A DNA stretch of 64,000 nucleotides from Candidatus Dichloromethanomonas elyunquensis. GTDB lineage: Bacteria; Bacillota; Desulfitobacteriia; Desulfitobacteriales; Syntrophobotulaceae. A program made the position numbers and the translations under genes. The DNA lies in contig LNDB01000004.1 of NCBI GenBank assembly GCA_001515265.1, positions 62,001-126,000 of the forward strand. Direction: 5' to 3'. Below are positions 8,281 through 16,607 of this stretch, piece after piece. Below the pieces are notes generated by a model. It was not told the origin of the DNA, did no database searches, and was given only the letters and a program-made list of their open reading frames with translations. Numbering within the stretch: the stretch's first letter is position 1; the number at the start of each line of letters is the position of its first letter.

Positions 8281-9330
8281 TCATTCTTTGCCGGGTTTTA
8301 GTGCTTTGGGAGCTACTAAATAATAGTAGATCTCACGGAAAATGATGCGAATAATCGCCGCTAAAGGAATCGCAATCAACATCCCCAGAATTCCGTCCAG
8401 TTCTCCTCCCGCCAGCAGGGCAAAAACCACCCAGAGCGGATGCAATCCGACTTTACTGCTCATAAGCCGGGGGTTGATGATATTCCCATCGATCTGCTGC
8501 ACGATGAAAACCACCAAAGCCACTTTCACCGCCATAATGGGGCTTTTACTCAGGGCAAGAAGAACGGAGGGGATACCCCCCAATATAGGACCGAAGTAGG
8601 GGATAAGATTGGTAATGCCGCAAATGACTCCGATAAGGAGCGCGTATTCCATTCCCATAAGTTTCACCCCAAATCCGATAATCAAACCGACCAGGAGCGC
8701 ATCAATCATGTTCCCTTGAATATAACCCTGGATAATAAAATCTACTTCCTGCAGAAGCCTGTGCCATTCCCCCCTCATTTTAGCGGGAACGAGCCGGATA
8801 ATTCCATCCGTCAGTTTGTTCCAATCCAGCAGGAAATAGATGGCGAGAATAGGTGATAGAATCATAAGTCCGATATATGTCAGCAATCCGGGCAGGTCCT
8901 CGACAATACTTTTTAACCAGTTCAGGAGGAAGGATTGCCCTTGCATTAATTTTTCTTCGATTAACTTGCCGACTTCCCCGGGCAGACCGATTTGTCCGTA
9001 GTACGCTTTGGCATTTTGTCCATAGTCATAAATGACCTGGAACCTTTCGGGAAGTACAACTGCCAGTTTCCCCAATTCAATATAGAGTATAGGCATAAGG
9101 AGAAAAAGCAGCAGGGTAAGTAATACCGTAATCCAAATGAAGACAACGGCCACAGAACTTTGCCGGCTGAGTCCCTTTTTTTGCAAAGAAGTCACAAGCG
9201 GACTTAACAGATATGCCAAGACCACCCCCACCACGAAAGGTGAAATAATATCTTTTACCCTTAAAAGAAAAATGCCGCTGATGATAATTAAGATGGCAGC
9301 GAATATCCATCTTATCAGGGAACGTTTCAT
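8281..9330 (-). CDS. AI-2E / PerM family permease (YrrI-like)
   Basis: This 349-residue integral membrane protein is of the AI-2E transporter (PerM) family, which includes exporters of diverse solutes and Na+/H+ antiporters; the substrate here is unknown. It has two N-terminal membrane segments (about residues 8-45), another around 60-85, and a soluble loop. A C-terminal group of segments follows, with the family signatures NLIPYFGPILGGIP and QQIDGNIINPRLM. It lies just upstream of alaS, as yrrI lies near alaS in Bacillus. Confidence 0.88.
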   Translation of the reverse strand: MKRSLIRWIFAAILIIISGIFLLRVKDIISPFVVGVVLAYLLSPLVTSLQKKGLSRQSSVAVVFIWITVLLTLLLFLLMPILYIELGKLAVVLPERFQVIYDYGQNAKAYYGQIGLPGEVGKLIEEKLMQGQSFLLNWLKSIVEDLPGLLTYIGLMILSPILAIYFLLDWNKLTDGIIRLVPAKMRGEWHRLLQEVDFIIQGYIQGNMIDALLVGLIIGFGVKLMGMEYALLIGVICGITNLIPYFGPILGGIPSVLLALSKSPIMAVKVALVVFIVQQIDGNIINPRLMSSKVGLHPLWVVFALLAGGELDGILGMLIAIPLAAIIRIIFREIYYYLVAPKALKPGKE

Positions 9331-9422
9331 TTTTAACCCCCGTCTTAAGAAAATAAAAGGCCGGTCTTTTCAAGATGAAAATCCCAACCTCCTATTTTTC
9401 TTAAGTAATATTAAGATGCTGG

Positions 9423-9620
9423 TTACTCTGCGGCAGCCTGCATGACTTCCTGGCTTTCCAGGTAAAAGTCTTCCCAGGCAACAAGGGTTCCATCCTCTTC
9501 AAGGTCATAGACAACGACTTTGTCTGTATGACTGTTAAATTCAACGCAGCAATCCCAGCAATAGTACTGTTCTACGCCAACCTTGCCTATTTGTCTCCCT
9601 CCGCAAACGGGGCAAATCAT
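9423..9620 (-). CDS. Small zinc-ribbon protein of unknown function
   Basis: This 65-residue protein has paired cysteines CPVCGG and CWDCC about 17 residues apart, a likely zinc ribbon, followed by an acidic C-terminal half (VVVYDLEEDGTLVAWEDF). Its ATG overlaps the stop of the upstream PRC-barrel gene by four bases (9617-9620), which indicates translational coupling. I do not recognise a named family. The pairing with a PRC-barrel protein is the only clue to its role. Confidence 0.75.
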   Translation of the reverse strand: MICPVCGGRQIGKVGVEQYYCWDCCVEFNSHTDKVVVYDLEEDGTLVAWEDFYLESQEVMQAAAE

Positions 9621-10081
9621 GATAATGAACCCCCTTCAATCACAATAACATCCTGGCTTTCGGCAAGAATATTTTCTTCAAAAACCGCTTCTCTTCCCTT
9701 AAACAAGTCTGAGATAAGGCCGTCCGAAATCTCATAACCCAGGACATTCTCCACCAGGTTATCCACGAAAATATCTCCAACGGTTCCTTTGATGTCGCCG
9801 TCACCATTGTAAACCTTACTTCCGACTTTTTCCGACCAACCGGTGCCGGAACATTTTGTCCTTGACAATTTATCTGTTAAAAGAGACTCTTTGCCAAAGG
9901 AGAGGATATCCGATCTTGCAACATTTCTCAGCTGGCATTTCAGGAGAGAATCTTTTTCTAAAACAATACCCGTTACCCGATTGTTTTTTTCATTAAACAA
10001 AATATCTTTGACCCAGCCGAGTTTTTTGCCTGAATTTTGACTGACAACCGGCAGTCTTACAAGGTCTCTCATCCTCCGCAT
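9617..10081 (-). CDS. PRC-barrel domain protein (YrrD/YlmC-like)
   Basis: PRC-barrel proteins are small beta-barrel adaptors linked to RNA processing and cell division; the exact role here is unknown. The 154-residue product has two PRC-like repeats: LVRLPVVSQNSGKKLGWVKD at the N-terminus, and SKVYNGDGDIKGTVGDIFVD in the second half. The frame is open to GTG 10096, but ATG 10081 is preferred because tgagg lies five bases before it. It is in the place of yrrD in the Bacillus cluster. A longer paralogue lies at 29624-30433. Confidence 0.8.
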   Translation of the reverse strand: MRRMRDLVRLPVVSQNSGKKLGWVKDILFNEKNNRVTGIVLEKDSLLKCQLRNVARSDILSFGKESLLTDKLSRTKCSGTGWSEKVGSKVYNGDGDIKGTVGDIFVDNLVENVLGYEISDGLISDLFKGREAVFEENILAESQDVIVIEGGSLS

Positions 10082-10238
10082 ATTTGCCTCATTCACATTT
10101 TAATTATACACCTATTACTTTTTCCATAATTAACAATATATATTCATATTATCATTTATTTCTTAATTTTTGATTAAAGTTTAATGCAAAGAGACGGCAA
10201 TGGAACTATCCACGCCGCCACACTCGCTTCCTTAGTCC

Positions 10239-10613
10239 TCAAACTTTGATTTTTTTGTCCAGATAATCTTTGATCGCCGCATGAACCGCATCAGCAGCAA
10301 GGTTGGAACAATGCATCTTCGTTTCGGGCAATCCTCCGAGTGCCTCAGCAACAGCAGCATTAGTAACATCCATGGCTTCTTCCAGCGTTTTTCCTTTGAC
10401 CATTTCCGTAACCATACTGCTTGTTGCCACTGCCGCACCACAGCCAAAAGTTTTAAATTTAACATTCTTAATCATATCATCTTTAATATCAAGCGTTATC
10501 TTCATAATATCCCCGCATTTGGCGTTGCCCACTTGTCCGATGCCATTGGCATTCTCAATCTCCCCAACATTCCGCGGGTTTGTAAAATGATCAATAACTT
10601 TTTCTGAATACAT
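10239..10613 (-). CDS. iscU: Iron-sulfur cluster scaffold protein IscU/NifU-type
   Basis: IscU is the scaffold on which IscS assembles Fe-S clusters. All three ligand cysteines are present at C33 (NAKCGD), C58 (FGCGAA) and C102 (HCSNLA), with the conserved D35. The 124-residue length matches the family. It follows iscS by about 47 bases in the same direction, and rrf2 lies upstream. In many Clostridia mnmA follows iscU; here a PRC-barrel gene follows instead. Confidence 0.95.
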   Translation of the reverse strand: MYSEKVIDHFTNPRNVGEIENANGIGQVGNAKCGDIMKITLDIKDDMIKNVKFKTFGCGAAVATSSMVTEMVKGKTLEEAMDVTNAAVAEALGGLPETKMHCSNLAADAVHAAIKDYLDKKIKV

Positions 10614-10660
10614 TCTTTTTCACTCCTATGTGCTCAACGTATTGTGTTTATTTCCCATCA

Positions 10661-11830
10661 TCAATTTGCTTTATGATAGAGAGGTGACATCATCCTCAAC
10701 CTGTCAACAATTTTCGGGAGTTCCTCAAGCACAAAATCAATATCCTCATCGGTATTATGCCTGCCCAGGGAGAGTCTTAACGATCCATGGGCGACTTCAT
10801 GGCTGAGACCCATGGCCAGGAGAACATGGGAGGGATCAAGCGACCCCGACGTACAAGCCGAACCGCTGGAAGCGGCTATTCCCAGCATATCCAAGCTTAA
10901 AAGCAGAGACTCCCCTTCGATATAGTTAATGCTTACATTAACATTACCCGGCAGGCGTTTATCCCCTAATGGCCCATTGATTTTCACATGACCGATCCGG
11001 GAGATAATCCCATTCATTAACTTATCTCTCTGCGTGATTAATTTTCGGTTCTCTTCTTCCATCCGCTCTCCCGCTAATTCACAGGCTTTGCCAAACCCGA
11101 TAATCCCGGGGGTATTTTCCGTTCCCGAACGCAGCTTCCGTTCCTGGGATCCGCCGTAAACAAGGGGGGAAATTTTGATTCCTTTACGGATATATAATGC
11201 GCCGACCCCTTTGGGTCCGTAAATCTTATGACTGGAAACAGTCAACAGATCTGCATTCATGGTTTTCACATCAATCGGCAGTTTCCCTAAAGATTGGACA
11301 GCATCCACGTGAAAAATAATGCCTTTTTCTCTGGTGATCCGCCCGATTTCTGCTGCCGGCTGAATCGAACCTACTTCATTATTGGCATGCATAATACTGA
11401 TAAGTATGGTATCAGGCCGGATGGCTTTTTTGAGTTCATCGACACTGACAATACCTTCTTCATCCACCGGCAGGATGGTCAGTTCATAGCCGTTTTTGGC
11501 GAGATATTTAAAGGTATCCAAAACCGCGTGATGTTCAATGGCTGAAGTAATAAGATGTTTTCCCTTGCCGCTTCTGGCCCTGGCAGCGCCCTGGATAGCC
11601 AGATTGTCTGCTTCTGTACCACCGCTGGTAAACGTAATCTCCGAAGGATCGGCGTTAATCAGGGAAGCAACCTGATATCTTGCTTCCTCCAGCGCTTTTT
11701 TAACCTGACGTCCAAAAAAATGAATACTGGACGGATTTCCATAATATTCAAGAAAATAAGTCATCATCAGCTCGGCTGCCTGCGGGTCTACAGGTGTGGT
11801 CGCACTGTGATCGAGATAAATACGTTTCAT
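10661..11830 (-). CDS. iscS: Cysteine desulfurase IscS
   Basis: This PLP enzyme removes sulfur from cysteine for Fe-S clusters and thiolated tRNA. The 389-residue protein has the N-terminal YLDHSATTPVDP, a histidine pair at 100-101 (AIEHHAVL), the PLP lysine K202 (SSHKIYGPKG) and the persulfide cysteine C326 in SSGSACTSG. The frame is open to GTG 11848, but that codon and the next ones contain the cggagg ribosome site for ATG 11830. It lies between rrf2 and iscU and is probably cotranscribed with both from the promoter at 12367-12395. Confidence 0.96.
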   Translation of the reverse strand: MKRIYLDHSATTPVDPQAAELMMTYFLEYYGNPSSIHFFGRQVKKALEEARYQVASLINADPSEITFTSGGTEADNLAIQGAARARSGKGKHLITSAIEHHAVLDTFKYLAKNGYELTILPVDEEGIVSVDELKKAIRPDTILISIMHANNEVGSIQPAAEIGRITREKGIIFHVDAVQSLGKLPIDVKTMNADLLTVSSHKIYGPKGVGALYIRKGIKISPLVYGGSQERKLRSGTENTPGIIGFGKACELAGERMEEENRKLITQRDKLMNGIISRIGHVKINGPLGDKRLPGNVNVSINYIEGESLLLSLDMLGIAASSGSACTSGSLDPSHVLLAMGLSHEVAHGSLRLSLGRHNTDEDIDFVLEELPKIVDRLRMMSPLYHKAN

Positions 11831-11861
11831 ATAAATCCTCCGTTTCACTGATAGAACTGGG

Positions 11862-12317
11862 TTAATCTACTTCCTCAAAGAGGTTCATTCCTTCACTTTC
11901 CGGATTGCCGGCATCTTTGAGCAAATCAGCAAGAGAAATAGAATCTACAACATCATTAATGGAATCCCTTACTTTTACCCATACTTCACGGTTGACACAA
12001 AAATCGGTTTTTTCGCAGCAATCTTCTCCGGACTGGTTTGTACATTCTACAGGAGCGATAGGCCCTTCCAATACTCGAATGACATCTCCGATATAGATAT
12101 TTTCCGGTTTTTTGGCCAGGACGTATCCGCCTTGGGCTCCACGGATGCTTTTCACCAATCCGGCTTTTCGCAGTTCAGGAACAAGCTGCTCCAAATAATG
12201 TTCCGAAAGTTTTTGCCTTTCGGCAACACTTTTCAAAGAAATTGGTCCCTCATCCGCATGTCTGGCTAAATCAACCATGATGTGCACGCCATATCGGCCT
12301 CTGGTAGAAAATCTCAC
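11862..12317 (-). CDS. Rrf2 family transcriptional regulator (IscR/CymR type)
   Basis: This winged-helix regulator of Fe-S or cysteine metabolism has 151 residues. The N-terminal DNA-binding domain reads MRFSTRGRYGVHIMVDLA and continues with the HYLEQLVPELRKAGLVKSIRG helix. Cysteines at 92, 100, 101 and 107 resemble the three cluster ligands of IscR (92, 98, 104), so it probably senses Fe-S status; CymR of Bacillus lacks such ligands. GTG 12317 is chosen over GTG 12326 because gaggtg just upstream serves it. It heads rrf2-iscS-iscU and faces rarA, as cymR faces yrvN in Bacillus. Confidence 0.9.
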   Translation of the reverse strand: MRFSTRGRYGVHIMVDLARHADEGPISLKSVAERQKLSEHYLEQLVPELRKAGLVKSIRGAQGGYVLAKKPENIYIGDVIRVLEGPIAPVECTNQSGEDCCEKTDFCVNREVWVKVRDSINDVVDSISLADLLKDAGNPESEGMNLFEEVD

Positions 12318-12366
12318 CGATCTCACCTCTTGCTTGCCAAAATTGTTCTACAGCAAGTATATTTAT

Positions 12367-12395
12367 ATCCTACTAAACCAATCGGAATTTGTCAA
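12367..12395 (-). promoter_or_regulatory. Sigma-A promoter of the rrf2-iscS-iscU operon
   Basis: On the minus strand TTGACA (12390-12395) and TAGGAT (12367-12372) are separated by 17 bases. Imperfect attcc/ggat inverted elements lie in the spacer and could be the operator for the Rrf2 protein itself; this is inference. Confidence 0.65.
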
Positions 12396-12420
12396 TAAGC
12401 TCGTCTGTTAAAATTATTCC

Positions 12421-12429
12421 TGCTATAAT
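12421..12429 (+). promoter_or_regulatory. Extended -10 promoter for rarA
   Basis: TGCTATAAT is an extended -10 element (TGn plus perfect TATAAT) about 50 bases before the rarA start. The -35 region is poor, as is usual for extended -10 promoters. Confidence 0.5.
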
Positions 12430-12479
12430 AGTTTAAAAATATCTTTATCATTATTTTTTCAGATTTCTTCAGGAAAGGA

Positions 12480-13790
12480 ATGGAAAATTGCATGAATCTA
12501 TTTTCCTCCGCTTTTGATCAGAATACAGTCGCTCCATTGGCGGAAAGGATGCGTCCTTCCACTTTGGAAGACTTTATCGGCCAAAAGGATATTATGGGGC
12601 CGGGAAAACTATTACGCAGGGCTATTGAAGCCGACAGGGTTACTTCGCTTATTTTATACGGACCGCCGGGAACCGGAAAAACATCCCTTGCCCAAGTAAT
12701 CGCCAATGCAACCACCTCTTCCTTTATCCGAATCAACGCCGTATCTTCGGGAGTCAAGGAAATACGGGAAATTATCGAAAAAGCCGAGGAAAGGCTTCAC
12801 CTTTATCGCCAAAAAACGCTGGTCTTTTGCGATGAAGTGCACCGTTTTAACAAAGGCCAGCAAGATGTTCTTCTTCCAGCGGTTGAAAAAGGAACTATTA
12901 CGTTTATCGGGGCCACTACCGAAAATCCATATTTTGAAATCAATTCTGCCTTGATCAGCCGCTCCACTATTTTTAGGCTTAATTTGCTTGCCGATGACGA
13001 AGTGCGCCTGGGTCTGATGAAAGCCTTGCAAGATGAAGTAAGAGGACTGGGAACCTACAAGACAGAGATTACCGCGGAAGCTTTCCAGCATTGGATCGAT
13101 TTTGCAGGAGGCGATTTGCGCAGGGCATTAAACGCTTTGGAAATGGCCGTGCTTACCACCGCTCCCCAGAACGGTGTCAGGAAAATCGATCTGGAAATTG
13201 CCAAGGAATCTGTACAGCAGAAACATTTTCGTTTTGATAAATCAGGGGATAATCACTATGACCTGATTTCTGCCATGATCAAAAGTATGCGGGGGTCCGA
13301 CCCGGACGCAGCTCTGTATTGGTTCGCTGTTTTGCTGGAATCCGGGGAAGACCCCCGGTTTATCATGCGCAGGATCCTGGTTCATGCTTCAGAAGATGTG
13401 GGTCTGGCCGATCCTATGGTCATGCTGCAGGCCCATGCAGCAGCCAATGCTTTAGAATGGGTCGGGATGCCGGAAGCGAGGATCCCCATGGCCCAAGCCG
13501 TATTGGCTATTGCAACGGCCCCGAAAAGCAATTCCATCGCAGCGTCTATCTCCAGGGCAGTAGAATATGTGAAAGAACATAAAACAGGCCGGGTCCCTGC
13601 TCATTTGCGCGATGCCCATTATCCAGGCGCCAAAACACTGGGTCACGGCTCAGGCTATCTTTATCCCCATTCTTATCCCGGAAACTGGGTGAAACAGGAT
13701 TACCTGCCTGAAGAAGCGAACACTGTTCAATTCTTTCTTCCCTCTGGTCAGGGAACAGACAAAAACCGGGGGCAGCCGGTTTCAGATTAA
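12480..13790 (+). CDS. rarA: Replication-associated recombination protein A (AAA+ ATPase)
   Basis: RarA (MgsA, YrvN) is a clamp-loader-like AAA+ ATPase acting at stalled replication forks. The 436-residue protein has APLAERMRPSTLEDFIGQ at the N-terminus, Walker A GPPGTGKTS, Walker B VFCDEVHRFNKGQQD, sensor GATTENP, and the C-terminal tetramerisation region with HLRDAHYPGAK. ATG 12480 is used; ATG 12492 (MNLFSSAF) is also possible, because the purine-rich aggaaagga could serve either. It diverges from rrf2, conserved with yrvN-cymR. Confidence 0.95.
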   Translation: MENCMNLFSSAFDQNTVAPLAERMRPSTLEDFIGQKDIMGPGKLLRRAIEADRVTSLILYGPPGTGKTSLAQVIANATTSSFIRINAVSSGVKEIREIIEKAEERLHLYRQKTLVFCDEVHRFNKGQQDVLLPAVEKGTITFIGATTENPYFEINSALISRSTIFRLNLLADDEVRLGLMKALQDEVRGLGTYKTEITAEAFQHWIDFAGGDLRRALNALEMAVLTTAPQNGVRKIDLEIAKESVQQKHFRFDKSGDNHYDLISAMIKSMRGSDPDAALYWFAVLLESGEDPRFIMRRILVHASEDVGLADPMVMLQAHAAANALEWVGMPEARIPMAQAVLAIATAPKSNSIAASISRAVEYVKEHKTGRVPAHLRDAHYPGAKTLGHGSGYLYPHSYPGNWVKQDYLPEEANTVQFFLPSGQGTDKNRGQPVSD

Positions 13791-13833
13791 TAAAATGAAT
13801 CTCACATCCTTATTATTTGCAGAATTCAAAAAA

Positions 13834-14466
13834 TCATTTTCTTTTTTTGATTTGAGTATCCAAATTTTCTTGCAGGTTTTCCAAGGCATCCCTTACGGAA
13901 GGTTCCAAAGCTTCTTCAAGCGTGGGATTTTCCAGATCTGCCATACTGGCCAGACTATCCACATAAGAATCCCTTAATCCCCGGTTAATTTCCACCAGCT
14001 GATATTCTTCTTTGATTCCGGTTAAGAGTTTGTCCCGTTTGCTTAAAAGCTTTTCCGGCTGCTGTTCTACGGTTCTCAAAGGATCCGGATTTTTAACAGG
14101 CTTAGTCTTTTCTTTTTTTTTCAGTTTTCTTTCGCTATCCTTGGCATAACCCGGGGATTCGGACTCTAAGGCAGCTTCCATCAGGGAAAGTTCCTCCATC
14201 ATCTTTCTCGCCCATTCCTGAACCGCTTCAGGTTTTTCAGTCACCACAAAGACTTCCTGAATCGCCCCGCCGTTTTTCATAAAGAGCTTACAGCCTGTGG
14301 AAGTTTCATATTGATATGCAATTCCCCGTTCCTTGGAATTCGTAATATCGATCACTCCGGGAATAATATCGGTTACTTCCCTCTTCTTGCTCAAATCCTC
14401 GAGCCAATCCAGAGCTCCCCTGATAATACTGTGTTCCCTCTTAATTTTGTTATGCCTGAATTTCAT
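13834..14466 (-). CDS. Conserved hypothetical protein, probable DUF2103 family
   Basis: This 210-residue cytoplasmic protein has a basic N-terminal block MKFRHNKIKREHSIIRGALD, then DIIPGVIDITNSKERGIAYQYETSTGCKL. I recall this pattern from DUF2103 (annotated as predicted metal-binding), but could not check it. The C-terminal half is charged and likely coiled (KLKKKEKTKP, RDALENLQENLDTQIKKRK). The frame is open to 14526 into the neighbouring phosphodiesterase gene. ATG 14466 has a gggag ribosome site. It follows the phosphodiesterase by 19 bases and converges with rarA. Confidence 0.7.
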   Translation of the reverse strand: MKFRHNKIKREHSIIRGALDWLEDLSKKREVTDIIPGVIDITNSKERGIAYQYETSTGCKLFMKNGGAIQEVFVVTEKPEAVQEWARKMMEELSLMEAALESESPGYAKDSERKLKKKEKTKPVKNPDPLRTVEQQPEKLLSKRDKLLTGIKEEYQLVEINRGLRDSYVDSLASMADLENPTLEEALEPSVRDALENLQENLDTQIKKRK

Positions 14467-14485
14467 TTGACAGTCTCCCATCATC

Positions 14486-14968
14486 CTAAAAAAACAAATG
14501 TCGAATATCGAAATACCCTTCTTCAATGGTCATCATTCCCAGAGAAAAGTTCGGCTGTCCTCTTCTTTCTGTTGGTGATCCGGGGTTAAAAAGGAGGATG
14601 CTTTCATAAAAACTTTTATGAGGAATATGGCTGTGTCCAAAGACGATAATATCGACTTTGTCTCCCTCAAAGGTATTATAGGCCCTTTCCGGGGTATTGT
14701 TCCCTTTGCCGGCATAACCGTGAGTAACTCCAACCCGGAAAGGTCCTAAGTTTACAATGATTTTTTCGGGTAAATCTTTTACCCACCAGTCACAATTTCC
14801 CGTTACTGCAATCACCGGCGCGATCAGAGCCAGTTCTTCTAAAAGATTTTCATTTACGATATCCCCTGCATGAAGGATGGTATCCACCCCTGCCAACGAT
14901 TCCCAGACAAAACGCGGAAGCGTACGGTCCTTCCGGATATGTGTATCTGATAATATTCCAATCTTCAT
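14486..14968 (-). CDS. YfcE/MJ0936-type metallophosphodiesterase
   Basis: This 160-residue calcineurin-like phosphoesterase has every metal-binding motif of the family in order: GILSDTH, HAGDI, TGNCDWW, VTHGYAG and FGHSHIP, followed by LFNPGSPTERRG. Family members hydrolyse phosphodiesters in vitro, often with manganese; the cellular substrate is unknown. It precedes the probable DUF2103 gene in the same direction. Confidence 0.9.
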   Translation of the reverse strand: MKIGILSDTHIRKDRTLPRFVWESLAGVDTILHAGDIVNENLLEELALIAPVIAVTGNCDWWVKDLPEKIIVNLGPFRVGVTHGYAGKGNNTPERAYNTFEGDKVDIIVFGHSHIPHKSFYESILLFNPGSPTERRGQPNFSLGMMTIEEGYFDIRHLFF

Positions 14969-15032
14969 ATCTAACCCCTGAAAATAATATCAATAAACTC
15001 TCTACATATTAAACAAAATTTGAGGAAAAATA

Positions 15033-15057
15033 AACAGGGATTGTAAATATCCCTGTT
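15033..15057 (-). terminator. Terminator after the 116-residue hypothetical gene
   Basis: A 9-bp stem (aacagggat 15033-15041 with atccctgtt 15049-15057) is followed leftward by a T-rich tail, TTTATTTTTCC. It ends the gene at 15066-15416 before the phosphodiesterase gene. Confidence 0.7.
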
Positions 15058-15065
15058 CGTTTTAT

Positions 15066-15416
15066 TTAGCGGTATTGGCATTTAATGGATTTTCGAATTT
15101 CATTGGCAACCCTCCACGTTTCCTGAAGATGAGGTGTCAAGAGTTCGATTTTACCGCTGATCCTATCTACCAGCAGGTCGGGTGAAGGTCCAAGTTCATT
15201 GTTTTTATCGGGGTTCCGGATATCAATTGCTATTTTATCGTCATCATATACCGGAGGCACAAAATAATTCAAAACCTCTTCGGTCGCATCTATCAATTCT
15301 TTCACTTGACCATTGGGATAGCCTTCGCGTAAAAGGATTTCTTTTACCTGAGACAGCGAATGATCAAGAGTGAGCAGCGTTTGAGCCCTTCGCACCAGCT
15401 CAGGATCAAAATCCAT
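15066..15416 (-). CDS. Hypothetical cytoplasmic protein, 116 residues
   Basis: This soluble protein begins MDFDPELVRRAQTLL and ends near KSIKCQYR, with an acidic middle section (VYDDDKIAIDIRNPDKNNELGPSPD). It has no membrane segment, no cysteine pair and no motif I recognise. It has its own terminator at 15033-15057 and diverges from the small permease at 15533. Codon use and a closed, separate transcription unit suggest a real gene. Confidence 0.6.
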   Translation of the reverse strand: MDFDPELVRRAQTLLTLDHSLSQVKEILLREGYPNGQVKELIDATEEVLNYFVPPVYDDDKIAIDIRNPDKNNELGPSPDLLVDRISGKIELLTPHLQETWRVANEIRKSIKCQYR

Positions 15417-15532
15417 TCTTCCACCCCTTTTCTCTGAACCTCTTTTTCTATTTTTCCCTTACAAAATAAACAAATACTATAATATTTTTAACTGTCTTGG
15501 GGTTCTCGCCCAACTGATTACAGGAGGCACTC

Positions 15533-15976
15533 ATGCTCAAATATCTGTCCATTCCCGCAGTCATGGCGGCGTTGTCCGGTGTGGCTATGGCTTTACAAGG
15601 AACGTTCAACTCACAGTTAGCGCAAAAAACGTCTTTATTATCCTCTACCTTTTTGGTTCATATCTTAGGCACCCTTACCGCGGTAATTGTGCTCCTCTTA
15701 TGGAAGGTACCGGTTTTGCGGCATAAATGGCTTCAAATACCTTGGTATTTGTATTTGGGCGGCATATTGAGCGTTGTGATCATTGCCCTCGTTGCCTTGT
15801 CTATCTCTAAGATCGGAGTTTGCAACACGACAACGGCAATCATTATTGGACAAGTCGGCGCTGCAGTTTTGATTGATCATTTCGGTATTCTGGGAGTACA
15901 GCGCATCACTTGGAACCCTTGGCAAATATTAGGGCTAACCTTATTCGCAGCGGGAGCTAAACTGCTGTTTCGCTGA
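15533..15976 (+). CDS. Small DMT-superfamily membrane protein (DUF606/YdcZ type)
   Basis: This 147-residue protein has about five hydrophobic segments: PAVMAALSGVAMALQG at the N-terminus, STFLVHILGTLTAVIVLLLW, YLYLGGILSVVIIALVAL, TTTAIIIGQVGAAVLI, and a C-terminal helix. It matches the YdcZ/DUF606 half-size relatives of drug/metabolite transporters, which probably work as dimers; the substrate is unknown. An aggag ribosome site precedes ATG 15533. It converges with the gene at 15994 with only 17 bases between them. Confidence 0.8.
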   Translation: MLKYLSIPAVMAALSGVAMALQGTFNSQLAQKTSLLSSTFLVHILGTLTAVIVLLLWKVPVLRHKWLQIPWYLYLGGILSVVIIALVALSISKIGVCNTTTAIIIGQVGAAVLIDHFGILGVQRITWNPWQILGLTLFAAGAKLLFR

Positions 15977-15993
15977 CGCGGACGGTTGGTACC

Positions 15994-16503
15994 CTATATC
16001 TTCCCTGACCGCGTATTGATTTTACTCATGTTTAATAGAATGGCATAGACTTCGTCGCTGACTGCATATTTTTGAATCTTGCCGTTGGCTGCCAGTAAAA
16101 CCGTATTTTTAACCTCCGCTTTCCTGTCCCCATCGATTAATTTAATGACAAAAGCATAACTTTCCGTAGACAGGGCCAATTGGGAAAATTCATTTTCCAT
16201 CACAAAAATAGCCCAATAGCCATCGGATATTTCACTATCGCCCGAATAAAGAGAATTATAGACATTCGGCAAAGAAGGTTCGCTGACGGTGCCCGATACA
16301 TTAATATTGGAGGAAGGCAACGTAATTTCTCCAATATTTTGTGTTTGTTCTGCCGGAAGGGTCAACCTGCTGTAAACGCTGTGAAAAAAGTCCGGGAAAA
16401 GCAGGTACCCTACGATTCCCACAATAAATATCCATAAAGCAAGGGCCTGGATATCATTCCATAGATCATTTTTCCGAGGCCGTCCCCACTCCGTGCGCGG
16501 CAT
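15994..16503 (-). CDS. Hypothetical membrane-anchored protein
   Basis: This 169-residue protein has a short basic N-terminus (MPRTEWGRPRKND), one membrane helix at about residues 18-36 (ALALWIFIVGIVGYLLFP), and an extracytoplasmic part. That part includes a serine/threonine/asparagine-rich linker (about 50-85) and a compact domain rich in beta-strand-forming residues. No family recognised. The topology suggests an anchored envelope protein. It diverges from uvrC. Confidence 0.6.
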   Translation of the reverse strand: MPRTEWGRPRKNDLWNDIQALALWIFIVGIVGYLLFPDFFHSVYSRLTLPAEQTQNIGEITLPSSNINVSGTVSEPSLPNVYNSLYSGDSEISDGYWAIFVMENEFSQLALSTESYAFVIKLIDGDRKAEVKNTVLLAANGKIQKYAVSDEVYAILLNMSKINTRSGKI

Positions 16504-16607
16504 AATATCACCTCAAGAAAAATATACGTGATAGCCCTTTTGAATATGATTCCATGTTGCATCCCTGAGGCATTCGCTCTACAATTTATACAGAGGTGAA
16601 GCTGCCG

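Noticed and set aside
9077-9373. 98-codon minus-strand frame overlapping the AI-2E permease gene, with ggagg upstream
   Set aside because: The ribosome site is 13 bases from its TTG, and the permease in the other frame has clear family motifs and membrane segments. The region more likely holds a hairpin after the preceding gene.
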